From: Streptococcus sanguinis
GTDB lineage: Bacteria > Bacillota > Bacilli > Lactobacillales > Streptococcaceae
Reading direction: 5' to 3'
Length of the DNA stretch: 64,000 nucleotides
Assembly: GCF_019929225.1 (NCBI RefSeq)
Contig: NZ_JAHZPA010000001.1
Location: forward strand, 80,805-144,804
The notes below the pieces were generated by a model that saw only the letters and a program-made list of their open reading frames with translations, did no database searches and was not told the origin of the DNA. Shown here one piece after another: positions 1 through 9,008 of the stretch. Numbering within the stretch: the stretch's first letter is position 1; every line of letters starts with the position of its first letter. A program made the position numbers and the translations under genes.

Positions 1-663
1 GATATTGAGCTTGTGGGAGCGCAGATAGGTCAGCAGCCAGAATAAAAGCAAGAAGGGGCCAGCAATAGCTAGACTTTCCCAGTTATTACCCGTAATCTTA
101 CCAGCTAGCCAGCTAACTACATAGGTCAGTTTGTTCTGATTGACACGGCCGGTGATGGCAATCATACTGGAAGACAGAATGGTTGACAAGGTTACACCAG
201 CGATAATGAGCTTGACGGGGCTGATAGCTTGACCTTTTTGATGTGAGATCAGGTAAATAAGGGCTACAGTCAGCATACCGCCAAAGGTTGCGATAAAGGG
301 AAGATAGCGGATATAGAAAGGATCGGTCACTTCTAGCTTGCTGATAGCAAGAGTAATGATAACACCAGCTCCGGCATTGATTCCCAAGGTTCCTGAATCG
401 GCAAGTGGGTTTCGGGTAAAGGTCTGCAGCAGTACACCGCTCATCCCTAGCGAAGCTCCTGCTAGAAGGCAGACTAGAATTCGAGGCAGACGGATCTGCT
501 CCATGATAAAGGCGCTACCATCATCTCCCTGCCCCAGCAGATATCGAAGAGCTTCACCGATATTAAATTCCTGATTGCCTGATGATAGAGACAGTAGGAA
601 AATTAGGAAAGTCAGGAGGCTGAGGCTTACTAGAACCAAAAGAATCCGTTTTTTATCTCTCAT
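1..663 (-). CDS. fhuG: FecCD-family siderophore ABC transporter permease, partial (FhuG-like)
   Basis: This is the 5' part (about 221 codons) of a minus-strand gene that runs off the left edge. The translation starts MRDKKRILLVLVSLSLL and is very hydrophobic. It contains FecCD signatures such as QIRLPRIL near residue 55, a GASLGMSGVLLQ stretch and TRNPLADSGTLGINAGAG, all typical of iron-siderophore permeases. It overlaps the upstream permease gene by 11 bases, so the two are probably translationally coupled. In the family, two such permeases form the membrane channel with the FhuC ATPase. The fhuC-D-B-G order supports the assignment; the actual siderophore is not visible from the sequence. 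Confidence 0.85.
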   Translation of the reverse strand, partial: MRDKKRILLVLVSLSLLTFLIFLLSLSSGNQEFNIGEALRYLLGQGDDGSAFIMEQIRLPRILVCLLAGASLGMSGVLLQTFTRNPLADSGTLGINAGAGVIITLAISKLEVTDPFYIRYLPFIATFGGMLTVALIYLISHQKGQAISPVKLIIAGVTLSTILSSSMIAITGRVNQNKLTYVVSWLAGKITGNNWESLAIAGPFLLLFWLLTYLRSHKLNI

Positions 664-1672
664 AGAAGGCCCCCTTTCTCATCAGCCACAGGAAGACTGG
701 CAGCGTAACGAGACTGATAATAGAGCTAAGAGGCATACCGACCATATGACTCGCAGCAAAATCACAAATTAGTAGAAAGAGCGCTCCTGTTAGCATCGCC
801 AGTGGCAGGATTTTCTGGTAGTCCTTTCCGCTGATGGTTTTGACAAAGTGCGGAAGAATCAGTCCGACGAGGGCTAGGCTTCCTACTAGGGCAACGGCTG
901 CCGCTGATAACAGTAGAACAAGGCTTAGAAAGAGCAGGGTTATCTGAGTCGTTCGCTGTCCTAAGCCCTTGGCTACTGTTTCATTGAGGCTGAGAATGGT
1001 TAGTTGGTGAGAAAATAGCTGAGCCAGTAAGAGGCCTAATAAGATAAAGGGAGCAATGATTTGCAGCATTTTCCAATTGGTTCCTAGAAGCCCTCCAGCT
1101 TGCCAACCGATGACAGCATTGGTCAGGTTGAGGTAAATGGTCAAGCCTTGTCCGATGGCAGTCAGGAGTGTTGTTACCATGGCACCGGATAAGACGAGAC
1201 GTAGTTGCTCAAAACCTTTTCTAGGATGGTAGGAGAGGCTAAAAACCAGAATACTGGCTAGACAGGCTCCTGCAAGTGAGAGCAGGAGGATGCTACTGTA
1301 GTGTATACTCTTAGAAAAGGCATAACCGCAGATGAGCGCTAGGCCAGCTCCAGAGTTGATCCCCAAAAGTCCCGGATCAGCAATGGCATTGCGGGTAATC
1401 CCCTGCATGATGGCTCCTGAAACGGCCAAGCTAGCTCCGACTAGCAGAGCTGCTATTCCTCTAGGTAAGCGCAGATCTATGATGATGTTCTGGGCTGGAC
1501 TTTCCTTGAAAGGATGGCTCAGCGTTTCTATCAGTTGCCGATGGGAGTAGCTGGGAATGCCAAAGCGCAGGTAGAGATAGAGTCCGCTAATCAGCAGGAG
1601 AATGATGGCGAAAAAAACAAGCCAAAAGATGTTTGGCCTATTTTTTTGAGTGAAGAGTGTATGAAGCGTCAT
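653..1672 (-). CDS. fhuB: FecCD-family siderophore ABC transporter permease (FhuB-like)
   Basis: A 339-residue integral membrane protein of the FecCD family, of normal length for a one-domain permease. An N-terminal membrane segment is followed by DLRLPRGIAALLVGASLAVSG and TRNAIADPGLLGINSGAG, the conserved family region also seen in the adjacent permease. A C-terminal GLILPHFVK motif is the usual ATPase-coupling loop. It follows the binding-protein gene after about 100 bases, and its end overlaps the next permease. Role by family: half of the transmembrane channel for ferric hydroxamate-type siderophores. FhuB and FhuG could be swapped as names; order is the only guide. Confidence 0.87.
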   Translation of the reverse strand: MTLHTLFTQKNRPNIFWLVFFAIILLLISGLYLYLRFGIPSYSHRQLIETLSHPFKESPAQNIIIDLRLPRGIAALLVGASLAVSGAIMQGITRNAIADPGLLGINSGAGLALICGYAFSKSIHYSSILLLSLAGACLASILVFSLSYHPRKGFEQLRLVLSGAMVTTLLTAIGQGLTIYLNLTNAVIGWQAGGLLGTNWKMLQIIAPFILLGLLLAQLFSHQLTILSLNETVAKGLGQRTTQITLLFLSLVLLLSAAAVALVGSLALVGLILPHFVKTISGKDYQKILPLAMLTGALFLLICDFAASHMVGMPLSSIISLVTLPVFLWLMRKGAFYER

Positions 1673-1770
1673 CTGGTATCCTTTATATAGTCGAAAATCA
1701 AATAGCTGTCATGAGATATATCGCTTACTAGCAATGTTTTTTACTAGTCTGAGTTTCTGCAAGGAATGGC

Positions 1771-2706
1771 CTAGTTCATTTTTTCAAGGCCATCTTGAAT
1801 GGTTTTGAGTTCGTATTCAAGTGTCAATGGATCGTTGAAATAAAAGGCGTTGGCATCCACTTTTAAGATATGATTCTGTTGGACAGCGGGAATGGATTTC
1901 CAAACATCGCTTTCGTAAAGAGAACTTCCTGTTTTATCATCTTCAGCTGCAACCAGGACATAATCACCAATGTACTCACTCACCGTTTCTTGGCTGACTT
2001 GCAAGTAGCCACTTGGGAATACTTCATTCTTCACTTTTTGCGGGGCATCAAATCCCAGAGATTTGTAGATAACTTCTCCGCCTCGTCCCCAGTTGTTACC
2101 GAAGAGATAGATTTCCTTTTCATATAGCCCGACAACAGTGAAAGTGACATTTTGTCCCAGCTTTTCTTTTAACTGTTTGCCAATATCAGCTGTTTTGCTC
2201 TTCCAATCGGCAATCCATTGATCAGCTTCTTTTTCCTTGCCAAAGATTTGGCCAAAGCGATTTAGGATTTCTAAATAGTCATTTTTTCCATAATCGATGG
2301 CAATAGTTGGAGCGATTTTCTTTAGTTCATCGATATTTTTGTCACTGGCATCTACCACGATAAGGTCTGGCTTTTGCTTGGCGATAGACTCCAAATCTTC
2401 CGGCATCAGAACCTTGGCATTTTTGACTTTTTCCTTGAGGACAGGATTTTTAGCATCATAGGATGTTACAGTGACAGGGTCGAAGCCTAATTGCAGCAAA
2501 TAGCCGGTGTAGGTAGAGGAGAGGCTGGCAATCCGTTTTGGATTTTTAGGAATATCGCCGTAGTAATGGAATCCGTCAATTTTGGGCTTGCTGGATAGCT
2601 CGACCTTGTCTGAAGAGGCAGAGTTTTCGGATTTAGATGAGCTGCCGCAGGCAACTAAAAGGAAGACGGTGACAGTAAGGGTGGCAAATGATAAAAACTT
2701 TTTCAT
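1771..2706 (-). CDS. fhuD: Siderophore-binding lipoprotein (FhuD-like)
   Basis: Substrate-binding lipoprotein of an iron-siderophore importer, anchored outside the membrane. A start at MKKFLSFA is chosen because a GGAGG ribosome site lies just upstream; a longer reading frame 14 codons upstream lacks one. The signal peptide ends in a lipobox with the acylated Cys in LLVACGSS, followed by a Ser/Asn-rich linker. The remaining ~285 residues match the helical-backbone periplasmic binding fold, with NPKRIASLSSTYTGYLLQLG and KPDLIVV motifs typical of FhuD/FepB proteins. It sits between the ATPase and the permeases. Ligand specificity (hydroxamate versus heme or other) is inferred only from operon order. 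Confidence 0.88.
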   Translation of the reverse strand: MKKFLSFATLTVTVFLLVACGSSSKSENSASSDKVELSSKPKIDGFHYYGDIPKNPKRIASLSSTYTGYLLQLGFDPVTVTSYDAKNPVLKEKVKNAKVLMPEDLESIAKQKPDLIVVDASDKNIDELKKIAPTIAIDYGKNDYLEILNRFGQIFGKEKEADQWIADWKSKTADIGKQLKEKLGQNVTFTVVGLYEKEIYLFGNNWGRGGEVIYKSLGFDAPQKVKNEVFPSGYLQVSQETVSEYIGDYVLVAAEDDKTGSSLYESDVWKSIPAVQQNHILKVDANAFYFNDPLTLEYELKTIQDGLEKMN

Positions 2707-2785
2707 TTTTTCCTCCAATTCTATAAAAAGTTTAGAAGCTGTATCCATGAAGAGATATGGAAAACATATCTATAGAATACATGAC

Positions 2786-3571
2786 TTATTTAACGAGCTG
2801 ATAGCTGAGGCAGAGCGGCTTATCCTGAATAGGATCCCGAATAATCTGGGCTTCAATCTGAAAAATGTCTCTCAGAATATCCGATGTCATGACCTGATCA
2901 ACACTTCCTTGATACCGGATATGCCCATTTTTCATAGCAATCAACTGATGGGAAAAGCGGGCAGCTAGGTTGATGTCATGCAGAACCATGATAATGGTTT
3001 TTCCGCTGAGTTGGTTGAGGTCATTCAGCAACTCCAAGATTTCCAGCTGATGATTCATATCCAGATAGGTGGTCGGCTCGTCCAGAAAAATGGTCTCTGT
3101 ATCTTGGGCTAGAGCCATAGCAATCCAGACGCGCTGACGCTGACCTCCAGACAAATCATCCACCTGCCAGTCCGAAAATTCGCTGACCTGAGTTGCTTCC
3201 ATAGCCCAGCAGATTTTTTCCCGGTCTTCTGTACTGGGCCGGCCCAAGCCAGTTTGATGCGGAAAGCGGCCATAAGAGACTAGATCATAGACAGTGATGC
3301 CATCGGTCGCATCCATGGTTTGGGGCAGCAAGGCAATCTTTTGCGCCACCTCCTTGGTCGGCAGTAGGGCGATGGACTGTCCATCCAGGGTTATGCTGCC
3401 GGCTTTTGTCGGCAAAATACGAGTAAAAGCCTTGAGAAGAGTGGATTTACCGCAGCCATTGCTACCGATAATAGTTGTAATCTTTCCCTCGGCGAGTTGG
3501 CAGTCCAGTCCGTCAATAATAACCTTTTGATCGTAGGCGACCTGGATACTTGCTGCAGAGATAGTGGACAT
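2786..3571 (-). CDS. fhuC: Siderophore ABC transporter ATPase (FhuC-like)
   Basis: A 261-residue cytoplasmic ATPase that powers the importer encoded downstream. It shows Walker A GSNGCGKST near residue 37, the ABC signature LSGGQRQR, Walker B TIFLDEPT and the switch-His region MVLHDINLA. These fit the FhuC/FecE subfamily of about 260 residues. It is the first gene of the minus-strand fhuCDBG cluster, with an AGAAAGGAAG ribosome site. The promoter region upstream is shared divergently with a CPBP protein gene. Iron control is likely by family but no clear Fur or MntR-type box was recognised. Confidence 0.9.
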   Translation of the reverse strand: MSTISAASIQVAYDQKVIIDGLDCQLAEGKITTIIGSNGCGKSTLLKAFTRILPTKAGSITLDGQSIALLPTKEVAQKIALLPQTMDATDGITVYDLVSYGRFPHQTGLGRPSTEDREKICWAMEATQVSEFSDWQVDDLSGGQRQRVWIAMALAQDTETIFLDEPTTYLDMNHQLEILELLNDLNQLSGKTIIMVLHDINLAARFSHQLIAMKNGHIRYQGSVDQVMTSDILRDIFQIEAQIIRDPIQDKPLCLSYQLVK

Positions 3572-3615
3572 AGACTTCCTTTCTGGCTGATTCTTCTATC
3601 AGAATTACACCTTTT

Positions 3616-3621
3616 ATTATA
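3616..3621 (-). promoter_or_regulatory. Extended -10 promoter of the fhu operon
   Basis: On the minus strand the sequence reads TGGTATAAT, an extended -10 element about 45 bases upstream of fhuC. No good -35 lies at 17 bases, which is usual for extended -10 promoters. The flanking 150 bases are very AT-rich. Confidence 0.55.
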
Positions 3622-3791
3622 CCATAAAAATTTTTCTAAAAAAAGAGTTTTCTGACAATTTAATAAAAATAAAATAAAAAAGTTTTATAAATTTGTAAAT
3701 AATAAAAATTTAAGCTTTTCATGCTAAGATAGAAATATAAAAAAGAACCTGAAATGATGACATAAATTTACATCTGGTGAAAGGAGAAATG

Positions 3792-4547
3792 ATGAAATTA
3801 TTGACAAACCTACGCCCCTCTACGCCTTTGAAAGAGCTGAGGTGGTTTGATATTGCTGTGATTACCCTGCTCATGTTTGGGCAGTTTATTTACCGCTCAA
3901 CGGAGCTTTATTTAGCTAGCTTTGCACCAGCTTCCAGCACAGGAGCGACTGAAACGGTGACCAATACAGCCACTGAAGGAGCGGCTTTTTCTAGCAATTT
4001 CAATTTTCAGCTACTGATGCTGGTCTTGACCATTCTTTATCTATTGCTCCGGCGCTTTGACTTTAAGCAGCTTCCTATTCGTATGAGCTGGTCGGTTCTC
4101 CTTTGGACTCCTCTTATTTTTGTAGTGGTAGGGTTCTTTGGTGACATTGTAACGACACTGAGCGGCGAGTATAATTACTTTGAACCAACCCTCTGGTCCT
4201 ATGTGGACCTGCTAGAAATTTTCCGGAAATTTGCTGAACTGACACCTATGGCCATCCTCTACGGACTTCTCAATGGCTTCTATGAGGAATTCTTCTTTCT
4301 GGGGCTTATGACCTCTGTTAAGGATAAGTATAAGTGGTGGGCTCTGGCTTACTCTACTATCATTCGGATTTCTTTCCACACCTATCAGGGTATGCTGTGG
4401 GCCTTGGTTATCGGAGTGGTGTATGGTCTCTTTTACTATTTCCTTTACAAGTATAAGGTCAAGAACCTCCTACCTTTCTTTCTCATGCACGCCTTGGCGG
4501 ATATGTTTGGCTCCAGCTTGATGTATGTACTGATTAAATGGCGGTAA
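3792..4547 (+). CDS. CPBP family intramembrane metalloprotease-like protein
   Basis: A 251-residue membrane protein with several hydrophobic segments. The CPBP/Abi hallmark EE pair is in GFYEEFFFLGLM near residue 165, followed by a His in SFHTYQGMLW and another in FLMHALADMFG, as expected for the three conserved motifs. The Arg usually found four residues after the EE is absent. ATG at 3792 is chosen because AAGGAG lies 5 bases upstream; a GTG further up lacks a site. It stands alone, divergent from fhuC and convergent with murE. In streptococci some relatives are linked to bacteriocin self-immunity or membrane proteolysis; no specific function can be given. Confidence 0.75.
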   Translation: MKLLTNLRPSTPLKELRWFDIAVITLLMFGQFIYRSTELYLASFAPASSTGATETVTNTATEGAAFSSNFNFQLLMLVLTILYLLLRRFDFKQLPIRMSWSVLLWTPLIFVVVGFFGDIVTTLSGEYNYFEPTLWSYVDLLEIFRKFAELTPMAILYGLLNGFYEEFFFLGLMTSVKDKYKWWALAYSTIIRISFHTYQGMLWALVIGVVYGLFYYFLYKYKVKNLLPFFLMHALADMFGSSLMYVLIKWR

Positions 4548-4565
4548 TTTTTACAAAACGACAAT

Positions 4566-4592
4566 AAAAAGGCGATATGCTCGCCTTTTTTC
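4566..4592. terminator. Bidirectional terminator between the CPBP gene and murE
   Basis: The stem GGCGA/TCGCC with a 5-base loop is flanked by A5 on the left and T6 on the right, so it can terminate both convergent genes. Confidence 0.8.
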
Positions 4593-6038
4593 TTATAAAT
4601 ACTTTTCTGCAAGTGCATAGTCTCCTGGATAGGCTACTTTTTCTCCTTCTACGATTTGGTAAGCATCTGCTCCTTTACCGGCCAGAATGACGGCATCTCC
4701 CTCTCGCTCAGTCAGACTGAGAGCTTTTTTGATGGCTTCTTCTCGGTCGGCTATTTTTTCCACTGGATAGGAGATATAGGATGCGATTTCCTCCGCAATG
4801 GCTAGAGGATCTTCATAGTTGGGGTCGTCCGCGGTTAAGATGACAGTTAGCTCAGGATGCTGATTGAGTAAGAGACCGAAGTCTTTGCGGCGGCTTTCAC
4901 CCTTGTTGCCGGTAGCACCTAAGAGGAGGATAATCTTACCCTTTTGGTGTTCCTCTACCACAGACAGCAGGTTTCTCAGGCTGACGCCATTGTGAGCGTA
5001 GTCAACGAAGACCTTGGCGCCGTTTTTCTGAGTCAGAACTTCCATACGGCCTGGGACTCGGGTTGCGGCAATTCCTTTTTTGATGTCTTCGAGGCTAGCA
5101 CCCAGACGCAGACAGGCAAGACCAGCCGCTACTGCATTTTCTTGATTGAAGCGGCCGATGAGCTGGATATCGTAGTGGCCAGCTAACTTGCCAGTCGCTT
5201 CAAAGCTGAAAGCCTGAGAATCTATGATAGTATTGTTAGAGCCTGTTCCATAGAAATCGTGTTCCATAGAAGCGACTTGCTCATTCACGATTTGGAAATG
5301 ATTCATGCCGCTATTTACGATAACTGCTCGGCTATTGTCCATCAATAGTCGCTTATTGTAGAAATAATCCTCAAAAGTAGGATGCTCAATAGGGCCGATA
5401 TGGTCTGGGCTGATATTAAGAAAGACACCCACATCAAAGGTTAGGCCGTAGACTCTTTTCTTGAGATAAGCCTGACTGGAAACTTCCATGATGAGATGAG
5501 TCCGATTATTAGCAAGGGCTTGGGCCATCATTTTGATGAGATTCAGACTCTCTGGTGTTGTCAGAGTTGACTTGAAGAAAGTCTCGCCATCCAAAGTAGT
5601 GTTCATAGTCGAGAGCAGGGCAGGGCGATGACTTTGGGAAAGGATTTGATAGGCAAAATAAGCTGTAGTTGTCTTACCCTTGGTGCCAGTAAAGGCAAGT
5701 AATTTGAGTTTCTTCTCCGGATGGCCGTAAAATTCCATGGCTAAGAGACTCATGGCCTGCTTGACATCGTTGACCAAGAGGACCGGAATGCCAACTTGAA
5801 AGTCTGTCTCGCTGATATAAAAGCGCAGGCCAGCTGAGACGGCTTTTTCTAGAAATTCTTTCTTAAAAGCCTCACCCTTGACAAAAAAGAGGGTAGAGGC
5901 ATCCGCTTCCCTGCTGTCATAGCTGATACTATCGAAAGTCAAGCCGCTGTAGGAGAAGAAGTATTCTTCGCCTTTAACAATATCACGAAAATTATGGTCT
6001 TCTTTTAAAATAACTAATACGGTTTCAATTTTAATCAT
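4593..6038 (-). CDS. murE: UDP-N-acetylmuramoyl-L-alanyl-D-glutamate--L-lysine ligase
   Basis: A 481-residue cytoplasmic Mur ligase that adds L-lysine to the peptidoglycan precursor. It has the ATP loop [13 protein letters not shown], the central Mur domain motifs MEVSSQAY and [10 protein letters not shown], and C-terminal GRMEVL and DYAHN. The substrate loop reads DDPNYEDP in place of DNPR, the pattern of lysine-type enzymes in streptococci. The start at MIKIETVL matches the conserved streptococcal N-terminus; a frame 14 codons longer is open but lacks a ribosome site. It is divergent from the flippase gene, a cell-wall pairing conserved in pneumococcus. Confidence 0.93.
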   Translation of the reverse strand: MIKIETVLVILKEDHNFRDIVKGEEYFFSYSGLTFDSISYDSREADASTLFFVKGEAFKKEFLEKAVSAGLRFYISETDFQVGIPVLLVNDVKQAMSLLAMEFYGHPEKKLKLLAFTGTKGKTTTAYFAYQILSQSHRPALLSTMNTTLDGETFFKSTLTTPESLNLIKMMAQALANNRTHLIMEVSSQAYLKKRVYGLTFDVGVFLNISPDHIGPIEHPTFEDYFYNKRLLMDNSRAVIVNSGMNHFQIVNEQVASMEHDFYGTGSNNTIIDSQAFSFEATGKLAGHYDIQLIGRFNQENAVAAGLACLRLGASLEDIKKGIAATRVPGRMEVLTQKNGAKVFVDYAHNGVSLRNLLSVVEEHQKGKIILLLGATGNKGESRRKDFGLLLNQHPELTVILTADDPNYEDPLAIAEEIASYISYPVEKIADREEAIKKALSLTEREGDAVILAGKGADAYQIVEGEKVAYPGDYALAEKYL

Positions 6039-6124
6039 AAATCTATTGTAAACCTTATGGCTGGGTTTTACAAGAGGCAAGGAAAAGTTTATAATAAAAG
6101 AAGAATAAATAGAAGAGGTTTTCT

Positions 6125-7753
6125 ATGAGCCAAGAAACAACAAGCCAGCAGCAGCAGATGCTGCGGGGAACTGCCTGGCTAACTGCCAGCAATTTTATCA
6201 GTCGTCTTCTGGGTGCCATCTATATCATTCCTTGGTATATTTGGATGGGCAAGCACGGCGCCGAGGCCAACGGCCTTTTTACTATGGGCTACAATATTTA
6301 TGCCTGGTTTTTACTGATTTCTACAGCTGGCGTGCCAGTGGCAGTGGCCAAGCAGGTAGCTAAGTACAATACCATTGACAAGGAAGAGCATAGCTTTACT
6401 CTCATTCGAGAGTTTCTCAAGTTTATGCTGCTTTTGGGAGCTGTCTTTGCAGTGATTATGTACCTGCTCTCACCAGTTTTCGCTTCTATGTCAGGCGGTG
6501 GTTCAGACTTGGTTCCTGTTATGCAGAGTCTGTCTTTGGCTGTTTTGATATTCCCATCCATGAGTGTCATCCGCGGCTTTTTCCAAGGTTTTAACAATCT
6601 CAAGCCATATGCTATCAGTCAGATTGCGGAGCAGGTCATTCGGGTTATCTGGATGCTGCTGACAGCCTTTTTCATCATGAAAATCGGCTCTGGCAACTAT
6701 GTAGAAGCGGTTACCCAGTCAACATTTGCAGCGTTTATCGGTATGCTGGCTAGCATGGCTGTCTTAGCCTTCTATCTCTGGAAGACAGGTATGCTGACTT
6801 CCATCCTTCATAAGCCTGCTAATGCAGGGGAGATTAATGGCCGTGCCCTCCTCTGGGATACCATTCGTGAAGCCATTCCTTTCATTATCACAGGATCTGC
6901 CATTCAGCTTTTTCAGATTATTGACCAAGCTACCTTTATCCATGTCATGGGTTGGATTAGCAAGTACAGCAAGTCAGAGCTCTTGGTTCAGTTTGCCTAT
7001 TTCTCAGCCAATCCTAATAAAATTACTATGATTTTAATTGCAGTGGCTACTTCTATCGGTGGTGTTGGGATTCCGCTCTTGACCGAGAACTATGTCAAAG
7101 GTGATTTCCGATCGGCTGCACGCTTGGTGCAGGATAATCTTAGTATGCTGATTTTCTTTATCTTGCCAGCAACCATTGGTGCTGTTTTGGTAGCGGAACC
7201 TCTGTATACTGTCTTCTATGGCAAGCCAGATGGTCTAGCACTAGGGCTTTTCATCTTTGCTATGCTGCAGACCATTATCCTCAGTCTATATACGGTGTTG
7301 GCTCCGATGATTCAAGCCCTCTTCCAAAATCGAAAAGCTATTATTTACTTCCTCTATGGAGTAGGAGTCAAGCTGGTGCTGCAAGTACCCTTGATTTATA
7401 TTTTCAAAGCTTATGGACCTCTTCTTGCGACGACAGTTGGCTTGATTATCCCAATCCTGCTCATGTATCGGGAAATCCGTCAGGTAACTGGTCTGAATCC
7501 TAAGAACCTCTTTAAACGGAGTCTCCTGTCAGTGATTCTGACGGTTCTGATGACTATCTTTGTCTTGGTGGCAGAGCTTCTTATCGGTCTCTTCCTTCAT
7601 CCAAGTGGTCGGATTTCCAGCTTTATCTATATCGCTCTGATTGGGGGTATCGGTCTCGCTGTCTATGGCGGTCTGGCGCTCAAAGTTCGCCTTATGGATC
7701 GCTTTATTGGTTCAAAAGCGGCTAGTCTGCGCCGACGCTTTCATATCTATTAA
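6125..7753 (+). CDS. ytgP: MOP-superfamily lipid II flippase-like protein (YtgP/MurJ type)
   Basis: A 542-residue polytopic membrane protein of the polysaccharide/MurJ flippase superfamily. It opens with MLRGTAWLTASNFISRLLGAIYIIPW, the usual N-terminal signature, and has about 14 hydrophobic segments. The length fits the streptococcal YtgP proteins, which can supply lipid II flipping for peptidoglycan synthesis. It is divergent to murE with only 86 bases between the starts, supporting a wall-precursor role. An AGAGG ribosome site precedes the ATG. A role in exporting another lipid-linked sugar cannot be excluded from sequence alone. Confidence 0.85.
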   Translation: MSQETTSQQQQMLRGTAWLTASNFISRLLGAIYIIPWYIWMGKHGAEANGLFTMGYNIYAWFLLISTAGVPVAVAKQVAKYNTIDKEEHSFTLIREFLKFMLLLGAVFAVIMYLLSPVFASMSGGGSDLVPVMQSLSLAVLIFPSMSVIRGFFQGFNNLKPYAISQIAEQVIRVIWMLLTAFFIMKIGSGNYVEAVTQSTFAAFIGMLASMAVLAFYLWKTGMLTSILHKPANAGEINGRALLWDTIREAIPFIITGSAIQLFQIIDQATFIHVMGWISKYSKSELLVQFAYFSANPNKITMILIAVATSIGGVGIPLLTENYVKGDFRSAARLVQDNLSMLIFFILPATIGAVLVAEPLYTVFYGKPDGLALGLFIFAMLQTIILSLYTVLAPMIQALFQNRKAIIYFLYGVGVKLVLQVPLIYIFKAYGPLLATTVGLIIPILLMYREIRQVTGLNPKNLFKRSLLSVILTVLMTIFVLVAELLIGLFLHPSGRISSFIYIALIGGIGLAVYGGLALKVRLMDRFIGSKAASLRRRFHIY

Positions 7754-7777
7754 AAAGCCGCAGGGCTTTTTAATTTT
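7753..7777 (+). terminator. Terminator after the flippase gene
   Basis: The stem AAAAGCC/GGCTTTT has a GCAG loop and is followed by a T-rich tail; it begins at the stop codon. Confidence 0.75.
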
Positions 7778-7909
7778 TAGCTTTGTTTTTCTAAAACTTT
7801 AACATTATAGTTTCAAACTATAGCTAGCTCTTGGAAAGAAAAAAGATAAATGTTTTCAAAAGATGTTACAATAGAGGGTGAAATATTAGCGAAGGATTGG
7901 AAGGTTAAT

Positions 7910-9007
7910 ATGAGTAAAGACGTAAAATTAAATACACTACTGGCTCAGGCTGGGGTTAAAAAAGATGAAGCAACCGGTGCCTTAACAACACCCCTGCATT
8001 TTTCAACGACCTACCAGCACCCTGAGTTTGGCCAGTCGACAGGTTATGACTATACTCGAACCAAGAATCCAACGAGAGTTAGCTTGGAAGAAACTCTTGC
8101 TGCTATCGAAAGTGCAGACTATGCCTTGGCAACTAGCTCTGGTATGTCGGCTATTGTGCTGGCCTTTAGTGCCTTTCCAGTTGGCAGCAAGGTTTTGGCT
8201 GTTCGGGATCTCTATGGCGGCTCTTTCCGCTGGTTTGCCCAAGCTGAAGCAGAAGGGCGCTTTGCCTTTAGCTATGCCAATTCAGAAGAAGAACTACTCA
8301 ATAATCTGACAGAGGATATAGATATTGTCTATATCGAGACACCGACCAATCCTCTCATGGTAGAGTTTGACATTGCCCGCATTTCCCAAGCAGCTCATGA
8401 GCGAGGAGCAGCTGTCATTGTGGACAATACCTTCTACAGTCCCATTTATCAAAGACCGCTGGAGGATGGAGCTGATATAGTTCTGCACTCTGCGACCAAG
8501 TATCTGGGCGGGCACAATGATGTCTTGGCTGGAGCTATCATGACCAATGACGCTGTTATCTATGACAAACTTTTCTACAACCTCAACACAACTGGGCCGG
8601 TCCTGTCTCCTTTTGACAGCTATCTGCTTTTGCGTGGTCTCAAGACACTTGCTCTCCGTATGGAGCGCTCTACTCAGAATGCGCAAGAAGTAGTCGCTTT
8701 TCTGAAGAAATCTCCTGCGGTCAAAGAGGTTCTCTATCCAGGCAAGGGTGGTATGATTTCCTTTAAAGTTGTGGACGAAGGCAAGATTCCTCATCTCCTA
8801 AATAGCCTGAAAGTCTTTACCTTTGCGGAAAGTTTGGGTGGAGTGGAGAGTTTGATTACCTATCCGACGACCCAGACTCATGCAGACATTCCAATTGAAG
8901 TGCGTCATTCTTATGGCTTAACTGATGATTTGCTGCGCCTGTCGATTGGAATTGAGGATAGCCGAGATTTGGTAGACGATTTACGTGCAGCCTTGGAGAA
9001 TGAATAA
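7910..9007 (+). CDS. metC: Trans-sulfuration PLP enzyme (cystathionine beta-lyase / gamma-synthase type)
   Basis: A 365-residue Cys/Met-metabolism PLP enzyme. Family motifs include TPLHFSTTYQHP, YDYTRTKNPTR (phosphate binding), the cofactor Asp in VIVDNTFYSP and the PLP lysine in LHSATKYLGGHND. The C-terminus has the SLGGVESL and RLSIGIED motifs. ATG at 7910 is chosen for GGAAGG at 7899-7904; a longer frame from 7850 is open but lacks a site. It is followed after one base by a MalY/PatB-type C-S lyase, so the pair probably interconverts cystathionine, homocysteine and cysteine. Whether it acts as MetB or MetC cannot be settled from these motifs. Confidence 0.85.
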   Translation: MSKDVKLNTLLAQAGVKKDEATGALTTPLHFSTTYQHPEFGQSTGYDYTRTKNPTRVSLEETLAAIESADYALATSSGMSAIVLAFSAFPVGSKVLAVRDLYGGSFRWFAQAEAEGRFAFSYANSEEELLNNLTEDIDIVYIETPTNPLMVEFDIARISQAAHERGAAVIVDNTFYSPIYQRPLEDGADIVLHSATKYLGGHNDVLAGAIMTNDAVIYDKLFYNLNTTGPVLSPFDSYLLLRGLKTLALRMERSTQNAQEVVAFLKKSPAVKEVLYPGKGGMISFKVVDEGKIPHLLNSLKVFTFAESLGGVESLITYPTTQTHADIPIEVRHSYGLTDDLLRLSIGIEDSRDLVDDLRAALENE

Positions 9008-9008
9008 T

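Noticed and set aside
3640..3776. Fur-type box in the fhuC upstream region
   Set aside because: The region is AT-rich but no clear inverted GATAAT-type repeat was found.
8294..8794. 166-codon frame antisense to the metC-like gene
   Set aside because: Shadow of a well-supported PLP enzyme gene.
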